From Paraglaciecola sp. MB-3u-78 (lineage in GTDB: Bacteria; Pseudomonadota; Gammaproteobacteria; Enterobacterales; Alteromonadaceae): a stretch of DNA of 64,000 bases. Shown here one piece after another: positions 1-6,905 of the stretch (positions are counted from its first letter, which is position 1; every line of letters starts with the position of its first letter). Below the pieces are notes generated by a model. The model searched no databases and was not told the origin of the DNA. It saw only the letters and a list, made by a program, of their open reading frames with translations. The stretch lies in the NCBI RefSeq assembly GCF_002835935.1, contig NZ_PJCF01000003.1:581614-645613 (forward strand), in the 5' to 3' direction. The position numbers were made by a program, and so were the translations under genes.

Positions 1-560
1 ATCAATTTAAGTAGACGTTTGTCCTTCACTTTGTAGCCAAGGAGCGTCATAAGTAAATCATGATTAACGCGGTCAAAGAACTTAGACAGATCAACATCGA
101 CTGTAAAACGGCGACCCGTTTTAATGATGCTTTGTACCTGTTTCACCGCTTGTTGCCCATTTCGATTTGGCCTGAACCCAAAACTGTTGTCTGAGAAGGT
201 CGGGTCGAAAATAGGCGTAAGGACTTGAGCAATGGCTTGTTGGATCACTCGGTCAACGATGGTCGGGATACCTAGCTGACGTTTACCGCCATCTGGTTTA
301 TCTATTTCCACACGCCGAACGGGTGAAGGTTGGTATTGACCTGAGCAAAGCTCAGACATAATACGTTTCCAGTTTCCATCCTTTGCCCAAGCGGGGAAGT
401 CATCAATGGACATCCCATCAATGCCAGCGGCCCCTTTGTTGGCTCGAACTCGTTTCCATGCAGCCAAGATATTGGCTGGACGAAGAATAAGCCCAAGTAG
501 ATCTGCACTAAAGGCTGGCTGCTTGTCGGTACGCTGAGTCACGTCACTACCGGACGGCAT
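1..560 (-). CDS. ltrA: Group II intron reverse transcriptase/maturase, partial
   Basis: An uninterrupted minus-strand frame runs from ATG at 560 to the window edge (186 codons, C-terminus missing). It shows the N-terminal and finger/palm motifs of group II intron reverse transcriptases: GAAGIDGM near residue 45, KPDGGKRQLGIPTIVDRVIQQ near 95-115, FGFRPNRNGQQAV near 135, and RRFTVDVDLSKFFDRVNHD near 160. The catalytic YADD motif would lie outside the window. The family splices the intron RNA and copies it during retrohoming. No frameshift is seen in the visible part, so it may be active. A TTG nine codons upstream of the ATG is an alternative start. Confidence 0.93.
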   Translation of the reverse strand, partial: MPSGSDVTQRTDKQPAFSADLLGLILRPANILAAWKRVRANKGAAGIDGMSIDDFPAWAKDGNWKRIMSELCSGQYQPSPVRRVEIDKPDGGKRQLGIPTIVDRVIQQAIAQVLTPIFDPTFSDNSFGFRPNRNGQQAVKQVQSIIKTGRRFTVDVDLSKFFDRVNHDLLMTLLGYKVKDKRLLKL

Positions 561-1099
561 TCGTGTATTCAAGTCTGACAAGGCTCCTCCTTTGTTCTAA
601 ATGTTCGGACCTTCACCGTGTCCCAACCATTACGATGGGCATTTGGCTAATATGTCGTCTGCTGACTTCTGCTTAATCACATGACGGCTTACACCGTTAT
701 GCGCTATCGGTTTTCATCTATTTGCTCTTTCCAGTCGATGACACTGAAAAGCCAAGGCACTTGTATACCAGAGCCTCACTGGTTAGTTACCGATCGCTTG
801 TTAAGCAGATCTCCCCAGATAAAAGCATGAACTTTCTTTGCACTGCTGCATCATTTACGGTGGCCATTAGATCACGTGGTTTCGTCGTCTTGTGCCAACT
901 CACCTCTAGCCTACGCCTCATATGATGTTCTTGTTCATCAGCTCGCAAATTTGCGTCCGGCTTCCTCCAGACCAAGCCTCGCGGCTAAGCCCTTGCCATT
1001 CGCTAGTAGTTAACGTTTAATAACGGTAAGTTATATAAACGGTGATCTTCCTACAGAGGACTTTCACCTCATTAGTTCGTGCCCATGCTGGGCGTACAC
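1..1099 (-). mobile_element. Group II intron (attC-associated type), 3' part outside window
   Basis: Read on the minus strand, the element begins at 1099 with gtgtacgcccagcatgggc, which fits the GUGYG-type 5' end of group II introns. A stretch reading gaggtgaaagtcctct lies about 30 bases further in, as in known intron domain I. About 540 bases of non-coding RNA scaffold (1099 to 561) precede the reverse transcriptase gene. The flanking exon at 1100 is the left arm of an integron attC site, which is the known target of the IIC-attC intron class. Domains V and VI and the 3' splice site lie beyond the left edge. Class assignment is inferred from the target site and the encoded protein. Confidence 0.85.
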
Positions 1100-1206
1100 A
1101 AAACTGTCAATGGGACATTTTTTACTTCGCTCCGTTTTGCGGTGGCTTCGCCACTTTACCGCAAAACTCCACTACGCAAAAAATGCCCATTACAGTGGCG
1201 TTAGGT
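1100..1206 (+). other. Integron attC site 1, left arm interrupted by the intron
   Basis: The right core is GTTAGGT at 1200-1206 (consensus GTTRRRY). The arms aaaactgtcaatgggacatt and aatgcccattacagtggcgt are imperfectly complementary and would fold into the extrachromosomal stem that integron integrases recognise. Inner sequence (1133-1170) forms a second palindrome around ttgcggtggcttcgccac. The left core, expected to read taacaaaac, is broken right before aaaac by the intron 5' end. The site closes the cassette that lay to the left. Confidence 0.85.
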
Positions 1207-1220
1207 TTCAGGAGGGAATT

Positions 1221-1619
1221 TTGAAAACGGAATTATTTGACGAAAATTTAGTAAAAAAAGAAGCCAAGAGACAAAATGATTACCTTAATACTTTTTTAGG
1301 TATTTTATTATTTACACTTGGTTTTTCATGCCTTGGTCTTGAAAATCCAACTAGAGGAGCAGTAGTTTGCATAGCTCTACTATTGCCTCTCTTTTATAAA
1401 GCCATTCAATATGTGCCAGAAACAATAATTACGCTAAGAGTGCTTGCTAAAGAGCACCCTGAGAATGAAGAAATAAAAATTTCACTTAAATATTTAGAAA
1501 AAAAATATCTTGGTTTCAAGTCAATATTTACCAGTAATTTAGTGTATATGGTAGGTGTAATCATGTTTGGTTTGGTTCTGCTGTCGCCAGACTTTGTTTA
1601 TTGGGTTAAATCATCATGA
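1221..1619 (+). CDS. Cassette-encoded small membrane protein, unknown
   Basis: The protein is 132 residues, starting at TTG 1221 behind a ggaggg ribosome binding site 14 bases past the attC core. Longer in-frame extensions would run through the attC site and are unlikely. A charged N-terminus (about 20 residues) is followed by two hydrophobic segments (about 24-45 and 50-65), a charged helical stretch (about 70-100, LAKEHPENEEIKISLKYLEK) and a third hydrophobic segment near the C-terminus. I do not recognise the family. The low GC content and the location between attC 1 and attC 2 mark it as a mobile gene cassette, in which membrane proteins of unknown or defensive role are common. Confidence 0.75.
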   Translation: MKTELFDENLVKKEAKRQNDYLNTFLGILLFTLGFSCLGLENPTRGAVVCIALLLPLFYKAIQYVPETIITLRVLAKEHPENEEIKISLKYLEKKYLGFKSIFTSNLVYMVGVIMFGLVLLSPDFVYWVKSS

Positions 1620-1621
1620 AA

Positions 1622-1718
1622 CCTAACAAGCGCTTTAAATTTGACTCCAAAAGCTGTCATGCTTTTTGCGGAGCAAAATCAAAGCCAACTTTTTCCGCAA
1701 TTTAAGCGGGCGTTATAT
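1622..1718 (+). other. Integron attC site 2
   Basis: The left core reads cctaacaagcg from 1622 and the right core is GTTATAT at 1712-1718. The outer arms taacaagcgctttaaa and tttaagcgggcgtta pair with few mismatches. The inner part contains ttttgcggagcaaaa and ttccgcaa elements typical of the L boxes. It starts three bases after the stop of the preceding cassette gene. Confidence 0.88.
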
Positions 1719-1736
1719 TTTGCAGGGAGCATACCT

Positions 1737-2405
1737 TTGAATTCTAGTGAGCGTTCTAAGTTTTACGAAAAGCAGTACAATCAAGAACTAGATCGTAAAG
1801 AAAAAATTAATGCGCGCTTAAATTTACCATTAGCTATAAGTGTTGCTTTAATCGGTTTATTATCATATCTAATAAAAAGTGCTCCTTTAGAATTAAATTC
1901 CAATTGGAGTTACTTATTCTGGCTGCTTTTCTTATCCTCAATAACGTCAATATTTTTTGCATTTTACTATTTTAGACAGTGTTGGTTTGGACATACAGAT
2001 CAACTTATACCAACAGCAGATGTTATTGAAAATTATTATGTATCACTTCTGAATCATTATTCTAAATATCCTAACTCCAGTAAGAATATCGAAAATGAGT
2101 TTAAAGAATTCATAAAAAATAGTTTTATGAATTACGCAACAACAAACGCTACAAATAATGACAAACGTAGTTTTAAACTATACAAAACCACTGTGTCTTT
2201 AACTTTTTCACTAGTATTTGCGTTTTTTTCGCTAATACCGCACACGCTACATAATCTTAATGTAAACACTGAAAATCAAACAAAGGATAGTTTAAGTATG
2301 TCAAATCAAAAACAGCCGCCACCGCCGCCAGCTGCACCAGGCCCGAGAAGTGTAAAAGGTCAAGTTCCACCAAAAAACCCACAGCCAAAACCAACTCAAC
2401 GGTAA
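1737..2405 (+). CDS. Cassette-encoded three-helix membrane protein with Pro-rich tail
   Basis: The start is TTG 1737, chosen because aggga lies about ten bases upstream and because any longer frame would cross the attC site. The 222-residue product has a charged N-terminus rich in K/E (residues 1-28), hydrophobic segments at about 29-50 and 62-80, a polar middle of about 80 residues containing WFGHTDQLIPTADVIENYY, a third hydrophobic segment at about 155-175, and a C-terminal tail with five consecutive prolines and further PP/KP motifs. The layout of two membrane helices, a cytosolic part, a further helix and a Pro-rich tail resembles membrane components of some phage defence or signalling systems, but no domain is identified. 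Function is unknown. Confidence 0.75.
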   Translation: MNSSERSKFYEKQYNQELDRKEKINARLNLPLAISVALIGLLSYLIKSAPLELNSNWSYLFWLLFLSSITSIFFAFYYFRQCWFGHTDQLIPTADVIENYYVSLLNHYSKYPNSSKNIENEFKEFIKNSFMNYATTNATNNDKRSFKLYKTTVSLTFSLVFAFFSLIPHTLHNLNVNTENQTKDSLSMSNQKQPPPPPAAPGPRSVKGQVPPKNPQPKPTQR

Positions 2406-2411
2406 GCAAAA

Positions 2412-2512
2412 TATAACAAGCAAATTAAGCGGGACTTCAAACAGTTGGCTGAGTTCCGCTTCGCTACACATTTTAGCCAACGTGTTATAAGCCCCTTATT
2501 TGGGCGTTAGCT
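2412..2512 (+). other. Integron attC site 3
   Basis: The left core is tataacaagc at about 2412 and the right core is GTTAGCT at 2506-2512. The central part, cagttggctgag...tagccaacg, is palindromic. It closely resembles attC 4 over the segment ccgcttcgctacacatttta, so the two belong to one attC subfamily, whereas attC 1 and 2 differ. Confidence 0.88.
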
Positions 2513-2526
2513 CTCAAGGAGATTCC

Positions 2527-3141
2527 GTGGCATCGGACGCAATAGAATTAGTATCTACAACCACATGGTTAGATCCAAAAATAATCATTCCTGCGATATG
2601 CGTGATCATTGCGTCTGTTGTTATCCCTTTATTGCTTCATGTACTTAAGGGTAAAAGAGAGAAATCAGATAAAATTCTAGAAATTCGAACCAAAGCATAT
2701 ACCGAGTATTTCAAAAAATTTGAAGATATCGCAAAAGGTCTAGGTACAGATTATGAGCATTTTTCAAAAGTTACTTTGGTTGAAGAGTTTCGAGAATTGC
2801 TTGAAGCAGAAAACTCACCTGACGCGCTTATTAAGTTTCAAGAAACAGTTGGTAAATTCCCACACCAAATCCAAGAGTCACATAGAAAAGCAATGGAAGA
2901 GGTGACAGTTCTAAAAATATTAGGATCTTCTCATCTTTTAAAGCTTACAAATGAATTTGAATCCTTAAATCAAGAGATTATGACATTATCATCTCAGTGG
3001 CTTGAGGAAATGAAGCAAGCCTTCATCATGCCAGACTTTGATGCACCTATTGCCAAAGAGATGACACAAAAAGGTCTTAAAGCCAAAGAGTTAAAAGAAG
3101 AAATCATTAAACAAATGAGAATAGAAATTAACCTTGAGTAA
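2527..3141 (+). CDS. Cassette-encoded single-helix membrane protein with coiled-coil body
   Basis: The start is GTG 2527, six bases after aaggag; a TTG-initiated extension would begin inside attC 3. The 204-residue protein has one N-terminal hydrophobic segment (about 17-40, IIIPAICVIIASVVIPLLLH), followed by a basic stop-transfer stretch (KGKREKSDK) and a long charged helical region with heptad-like spacing to the C-terminus. This predicts a membrane-anchored cytoplasmic coiled coil. I do not recognise the family. It lies alone between attC 3 and attC 4. Confidence 0.75.
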   Translation: MASDAIELVSTTTWLDPKIIIPAICVIIASVVIPLLLHVLKGKREKSDKILEIRTKAYTEYFKKFEDIAKGLGTDYEHFSKVTLVEEFRELLEAENSPDALIKFQETVGKFPHQIQESHRKAMEEVTVLKILGSSHLLKLTNEFESLNQEIMTLSSQWLEEMKQAFIMPDFDAPIAKEMTQKGLKAKELKEEIIKQMRIEINLE

Positions 3142-3146
3142 TGAGA

Positions 3147-3248
3147 GCTAACAAGAAAATCAACAAGGACACGTAACAGTTGGCTACGTTTCGCTTCGCT
3201 ACACAATTTTAGCCAACCATTACTTAGCCTGTTATTTGGGCGTTATGC
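3147..3248 (+). other. Integron attC site 4
   Basis: The left core is gctaacaag at 3147 and the right core is GTTATGC at 3242-3248. The inner palindrome is cagttggctacg...agccaacc, with cgcttcgctacaca between, shared with attC 3. It begins a few bases after the stop of the preceding cassette gene. Confidence 0.88.
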
Positions 3249-3358
3249 AAATAATGCGGTCATAGTTTTCGACGAAAATTTCACAGTAATTCCTGTCTAT
3301 CACTTAAATTCCGTTTTCGACAATTATAATAAAAAACATAGAAATTCTCAGGATAAAA

Positions 3359-4891
3359 ATGAAAATCAATACAAAATTCATCACCTTATTGCTGCCTCTG
3401 ACACTGTTAGCTAATGCTACTTTTGCAGGTAATGATTTTTCAGCGATTGATCGATATGTTAATGCTGTAAAAGAAGAAGTCGGTTTACCGTCAGGTACCG
3501 CGATCGCTATTGTAAAGGATGGTGAAATTGTTTATGAAGGCTATTTTGGTTACGCCAATGTAAAGGAAAAGAAAAAGGTAACGTCGAACACCGCCTTTTA
3601 TCTTGCTTCTGTCACTAAGCCCCTATTTGCATTGTCTACGTTGTTAATGGAAAACAACGGGAAGATTAAAGACACTACGTCAATGACAGAAATGTTTCCA
3701 GATATAAATTTTCCTCACCTTGATACAAGTCACATTCAGGTTAAGCATTTATTATCTCATACTCATGCTTTAGCTAATCGTCCGTTGGAAGATACCCTTG
3801 CATTTACAGGGCAACATAATAAATTACAACGATACAAATTAGCCGCAGCAACAACTATCGATAAAGCGACTGAGTTGGGCAATTTTCAATATAGTAACTT
3901 GGGTTATAACCTGCTGAGTCTTTGGGCTGAAGATAGCTTTAAACAAGATTGGCAGAAAACAATTGCTGAATTGGTTTATCAACCTTTATCAATGCAGCAT
4001 ACCTCTTCATATACAAGTGATGCCCCTAAAAAAGGATATGAAATTGCGCGTCCGTATGGATTTTATGTTGAGGACCCTGAAGAAATACTTCCTTTTGAAA
4101 AAAGTGATGAAACCATGCAAGCCGCTGGTGGAACCGTTTCTTCTGCACGTGATATGGCAAGGTTTTTAATTGCCCAATTAAACGAAGGACGAGTTGATGA
4201 TAAACAAGTATTTCCTGCTAGTGTCATTAAAAAATCGCATCAACAATTAGCGGTAAACGACTTAAAATATCGTGACTTTATACGCAAGGGTTACGCTTGG
4301 GGCTGGTACATGGGACCTTATAAAGAAGAAAAAATGTACCATCACTTTGGTGGCGTGGCAGGCACCCATGCCCATACTTCATTTATGATAGAGCATAATA
4401 TTGGGCTAGTTGTGCTTAATAATGAGTCTACGGTTGGCAGTAAAATGACAAATGGTATCGCAGATATTGCTTATAGTATTTTGCTCAATAAAGGGGATGC
4501 CAACACTATTGCTGATGCTCACCTTAAAAGTATGCAAAATAGCTGGAAAGCAATGGAAATTGATATTCAAGAAACCTTTGATAGCCATAAAAAACGAAAC
4601 GCTTCCAGAACAATGACACTTACTCAAGATAAAGCTAATTATGCGGGAAGTTTTCGTAATCCATTATGGGGAAAATTGATTGTAGAGTTACTTAAAACAA
4701 ACGAGTTAAAGTTCAGTTTGGGAGATTTAAAAGCCGTTGCTACTGCGGGGAAATATCCTGATGAATTCAGAATACAGTTCCAATCTAGCGGCAGAATAGC
4801 TGCTTATAAAGTGATTGATGGAGAACTATCATCAATCGATGTCTACGGTATAAACCCCCTTGGTGTTGAACGATTTACACGTATAAACTAA
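3359..4891 (+). CDS. Secreted serine hydrolase of the beta-lactamase/esterase family
   Basis: The 510-residue protein has a signal peptide (about 1-24, ending ATFAG). It shows the three motifs of the beta-lactamase/class C penicillin-binding fold: SVTK near residue 88-91 (nucleophile Ser and Lys), YSN near 180, and HFGG near 330 in place of KTG. Such proteins hydrolyse esters, peptides or D-amino acid substrates in the periplasm; beta-lactam cleavage cannot be claimed. The C-terminal 110 residues form a separate beta-rich domain, as in many family members. The ATG follows aggataaaa. It sits in cassette position after attC 4, with about 110 bases of upstream sequence and a possible tataat (about 3325), so it may carry its own promoter. 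It is large for a cassette gene. Confidence 0.85.
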   Translation: MKINTKFITLLLPLTLLANATFAGNDFSAIDRYVNAVKEEVGLPSGTAIAIVKDGEIVYEGYFGYANVKEKKKVTSNTAFYLASVTKPLFALSTLLMENNGKIKDTTSMTEMFPDINFPHLDTSHIQVKHLLSHTHALANRPLEDTLAFTGQHNKLQRYKLAAATTIDKATELGNFQYSNLGYNLLSLWAEDSFKQDWQKTIAELVYQPLSMQHTSSYTSDAPKKGYEIARPYGFYVEDPEEILPFEKSDETMQAAGGTVSSARDMARFLIAQLNEGRVDDKQVFPASVIKKSHQQLAVNDLKYRDFIRKGYAWGWYMGPYKEEKMYHHFGGVAGTHAHTSFMIEHNIGLVVLNNESTVGSKMTNGIADIAYSILLNKGDANTIADAHLKSMQNSWKAMEIDIQETFDSHKKRNASRTMTLTQDKANYAGSFRNPLWGKLIVELLKTNELKFSLGDLKAVATAGKYPDEFRIQFQSSGRIAAYKVIDGELSSIDVYGINPLGVERFTRIN

Positions 4892-5018
4892 ATCATCATC
4901 TGTTTTTTATGTGGGCATAGTTCATTAACTAAGGGCGATAAAAATAGGTGGTTAGGTTGTGTTTTTCTACGCACTTAGCAAACCGTTATCTAGACGCTTA
5001 CAATTAACAAGACGCCGA

Positions 5019-5048
5019 GTGCGCCGAGATAAATCGGTAGAAGATCGG
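5019..5048 (+). repeat. 30-bp direct repeat, copy 1, group II intron 5'-like
   Basis: It begins gtgcgccgagataaatcgg and recurs exactly at 5257-5286. In this copy it continues into ggtgtgagtcctct, which parallels the gaggtgaaagtcctct of the intact intron at the left edge. This suggests a decayed group II intron 5' domain. The assignment is inferred from sequence pattern only. Confidence 0.5.
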
Positions 5049-5256
5049 TGGTGTGAGTCCTCTATTTGGTAAGGTAAGCACACCGCCAATGCCCCGAGTT
5101 ATGGGCTTTGATCGTAAGGTGTCGAGTTAAGCGTTGACAGGGCTGTCTTGTTAATTCTATAACGATCTGGATGTGTTAAAAGCAGCTGACTATTCGAGAA
5201 AATCAACGTCACTTTCCCTGCGGACTGATCCAGTTAGAAGCTAAAGAAGACACCCA

Positions 5257-5286
5257 GTGCGCCGAGATAAATCGGTAGAAGATCGG
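5257..5286 (+). repeat. 30-bp direct repeat, copy 2
   Basis: This is an exact copy of 5019-5048, again starting at gtgcg. The similarity stops at its right end, where the motif agctaaagaagac follows. The abrupt boundary exactly at gtgcg in both copies is what a 5' intron end would give. Confidence 0.5.
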
Positions 5287-5311
5287 CACAGCTAAAGAAG
5301 ACAGCTAAAGA

Positions 5312-5390
5312 AGACACCCATTTTTAAAAAGTAGAAAAACAGCGGTTGAGATTGAGTACTTTATTACTTTGGGTGTCTCGATTACTGCGC
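5312..5390 (+). repeat. Short repeat element, copy A
   Basis: It is bounded by agacaccca (5312-5320) and its complement tgggtgtct (5370-5378). The segment resembles 6995-7064 (copy B) over about 70 bases, including gctttattac/tactttattac followed by tgggtgtct. It may be a miniature element or a cassette-boundary relic. Confidence 0.5.
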
Positions 5391-5391
5391 A

Positions 5392-5508
5392 CTTAATAAA
5401 CCGCTGCACGCTGACACATACTGCTACGCTCGTTTTAGTGTCAGTCGCTGCGCTCTATTTTCACACAAAAACGCTCCGCAGTATGTGTAGGTGAGCGGGG
5501 CGTTGGCG
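5392..5508 (+). other. Probable integron attC site 5
   Basis: Outer arms read ccgctgcacgctgacacatactgc and gcagtatgtgtaggtgagcg in complementary orientation, with ten perfectly pairing bases next to the inner loop. The right core region is gggcgttggc near 5500-5508, which departs from GTTRRRY at one position. The site is followed at about 75 bases by a toxin-antitoxin cassette, which supports the call. Confidence 0.6.
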
Positions 5509-5584
5509 CACTTTGAATATCAAAAGTTACATTTTACACAAATAGTTTTATACTCTTCATATCAAAAATTGTTAGGCTGACATT

Positions 5585-5785
5585 ATGAAAATAGATGAAT
5601 TGAGTCCGAGTGAAAAGATGATTCTAGCTCAACAGCTTTGGGACTCAGTCGCAGTTGAACAGAATGCAATTGAGCTTATGACAGCACAAAAAACCGAGTT
5701 AAATAGTAGGCTGTCACAATTTGAATCAGATCAAAATATCGGTTTGGATTGGAACACGGTCAAATCTAAAATTTTGGATTCTTAG
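5585..5785 (+). CDS. Antitoxin, addiction-module component (PF09720-like)
   Basis: The 66-residue protein begins MKIDELSPSEKMILAQQLWD, which matches the short antitoxin family annotated as putative addiction module component. These antitoxins pair with ParE/RelE-type toxins, bind the toxin and repress the operon. The stop codon overlaps the GTG start of the toxin gene (tagtg at 5783-5787), so the two are translationally coupled. Such pairs are frequent in cassette arrays, where they are thought to stabilise the array. A possible promoter lies between attC 5 and the gene. Confidence 0.85.
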   Translation: MKIDELSPSEKMILAQQLWDSVAVEQNAIELMTAQKTELNSRLSQFESDQNIGLDWNTVKSKILDS

Positions 5786-6081
5786 TGTCATATGATGTAA
5801 GGATACGTCCTGAAGCTGAAGGTGATCTAAAAGAAGCCTATTCTTATTTCGAACAGTGAAGGAGTGGATTGGGTGCGGACTTAATTCTTTGTGTTGAAGA
5901 TTCATTATCGAAAATTTCGAGAAATCCTGAGCAATTCCCAAAAATTCACAAGGCACTTCATCGTGCATTAGTTAAAAGATTCCCTTATGGTATTTTTTAC
6001 AAGATTCACGGTGATATTGTCATTGTTTTTGCGATTATGCATTGTGCAAGAGAACCTAAAAAATGGATGTCTCACACCTAA
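5785..6081 (+). pseudogene. RelE/ParE-family toxin with in-frame stop codon
   Basis: Read from GTG 5785, the frame gives SYDVRIRPEAEGDLKEAYSY, FEQ, a TGA at 5857-5859, and then RSGLGADLILCVEDSL through to 6081 in the same frame. The residues on both sides align with the ParE/RelE toxin fold, including the KRFPYGIFYKI strand and the final H-A-R-x-P-x-W element. A single base change (such as TGC or TGG to TGA) would explain the break. Re-initiation at TTG 5869 would make a 70-residue protein lacking the first strand and helix, so the toxin is probably inactive while the antitoxin remains intact. Confidence 0.85.
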
Positions 6082-6143
6082 CAAACCAATTATTCCGCCC
6101 CCAACTTGCTGCGCTTTTTTCGTCGGTATATTAGGCGTTAGAA
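6077..6143 (+). other. Integron attC site 6 (short form)
   Basis: The left core cctaacaa overlaps the toxin stop codon and the right core reads gcgttagaa at 6135-6143. At about 67 bp it is a short attC, with inner elements ccgccccc and gcgctttttt. The last position of the right core departs from consensus. It separates the toxin-antitoxin cassette from the next gene. Confidence 0.75.
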
Positions 6144-6158
6144 TTTTGTGGAGGTAAT

Positions 6159-6564
6159 TTGCGCAACCTGCAACTTAAAGTTGAAGATTTGCTTTCTAGA
6201 GACACGAGATTATGGCGCTATACGGATCTAGCAAAATTCGTGTCGTTGCTCGACTCAGGTAGTCTGTGGCTCGCTAGGTCGGATACTTTTAAAGAACAAA
6301 GCGAAGGGCGCTTTCACGATGAGATGAGAACAGCTCTTGAAAGTGCTTACGAAAGCTTTGAAGAGAAAGAAGGCTCCAATAAACAACGTCCATGACTTTC
6401 AGTTGTATCAATTTTTTAATCGACAAATACCTGTGTATTTATCGTCTTCTTCGGAGCGTTTGCTGAGATCACAAACTAAAGAAAATTATTTTCCATTCGA
6501 TTCAACATTTGGTTCTGGGCTCCGCTTTGTGCTTGCCCACCCAAGATATTCTTTTTCTTCGTAA
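6159..6564 (+). pseudogene. DUF2971-like cassette gene, frameshifted
   Basis: TTG 6159 follows gtggagg just after attC 6. The first frame (to 6395) encodes LWRYTDLAKFVSLLDSGSLW and ARSDTFKEQSEGRFHDEM, the recognisable N-terminal pattern of DUF2971 proteins. It then ends at a stop. A second frame opened at 6337 continues with NVHDFQLYQFFNRQIPVYLS up to 6564, which would fit the next part of such a protein after a one-base shift near 6380. The normal family length is 250 residues or more, so the C-terminal part is missing. DUF2971 genes occur in accessory regions; their function is not established. Confidence 0.5.
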
Positions 6565-6905
6565 TAAATAACGAGGCGTTGAGTGACAACAAACTCACTA
6601 GGCAGAAAACTAAACACTCCCCTGCTTTCTAAAATACCTTTAAATTTGAAGCGACCGTTTTCATCTGTCTTTACTGTGGCGAGGAGCTCTTTACCATCTG
6701 ATTTATAAATATGTTGTTCAATTTTCGCCGACACACAAGGTGTGCCGTTTATTGTAACAACGCCCTCAACTTCTGAAAATAACGTGTTCGACCCCAAAAT
6801 TCCCGCCATTGTATCAACCCCAAAAGATAGTAAAAGAAAGCCAGCCCCGATTAAGCCAAGCTTTCTGTTTTTTTTAGTAAAAATTGTCATTCCTATTCGC
6901 ATCAC
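6486..6905 (-). CDS. Exported small protein, possible DUF6795-like fold
   Basis: The product is up to 139 residues; the ATG at 6893 (MTIFTKKNRKLGLIGAGF) is a plausible start 4 codons in. An N-terminal hydrophobic segment (about 17-35) acts as signal or anchor. The rest has the pattern EGVVTINGTPCVSAKIEQ, then TVKTDENGRFKFKGI, typical of a carboxypeptidase-regulatory-like beta sandwich as in DUF6795 proteins. It lies on the strand opposite to the other cassettes and its 3' end overlaps the broken DUF2971-like frame. Antisense cassettes exist but are uncommon. Function is unknown. Confidence 0.6.
   Translation of the reverse strand: MMRIGMTIFTKKNRKLGLIGAGFLLLSFGVDTMAGILGSNTLFSEVEGVVTINGTPCVSAKIEQHIYKSDGKELLATVKTDENGRFKFKGILESRGVFSFLPSEFVVTQRLVIYYEEKEYLGWASTKRSPEPNVESNGK

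Larger units (their letters stand above)
4892..5391. other. Non-coding stretch with repeats and group II intron-like fragments
   Basis: No gene is supported here. The stretch contains a 12-bp perfect inverted repeat (5002-5013 and 5145-5156), two identical 30-bp copies beginning gtgcgccgag (5019-5048 and 5257-5286), the motif agctaaagaagac repeated three times (5239, 5290, 5303), and a 9-bp inverted repeat (5312-5320 and 5370-5378). No clear attC closing the serine hydrolase cassette was found; the sequence at 4920-5005 has weak resemblance only. Confidence 0.6.

Noticed and set aside
722..975. Short frames on both strands in 722-975
   Set aside because: They fall within the structured RNA part of the group II intron and show no family pattern.
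4920..5005. Possible attC closing the serine hydrolase cassette
   Set aside because: ttaactaag and gttatctagacg loosely resemble core sites, but the arms do not pair and the right core does not fit GTTRRRY.
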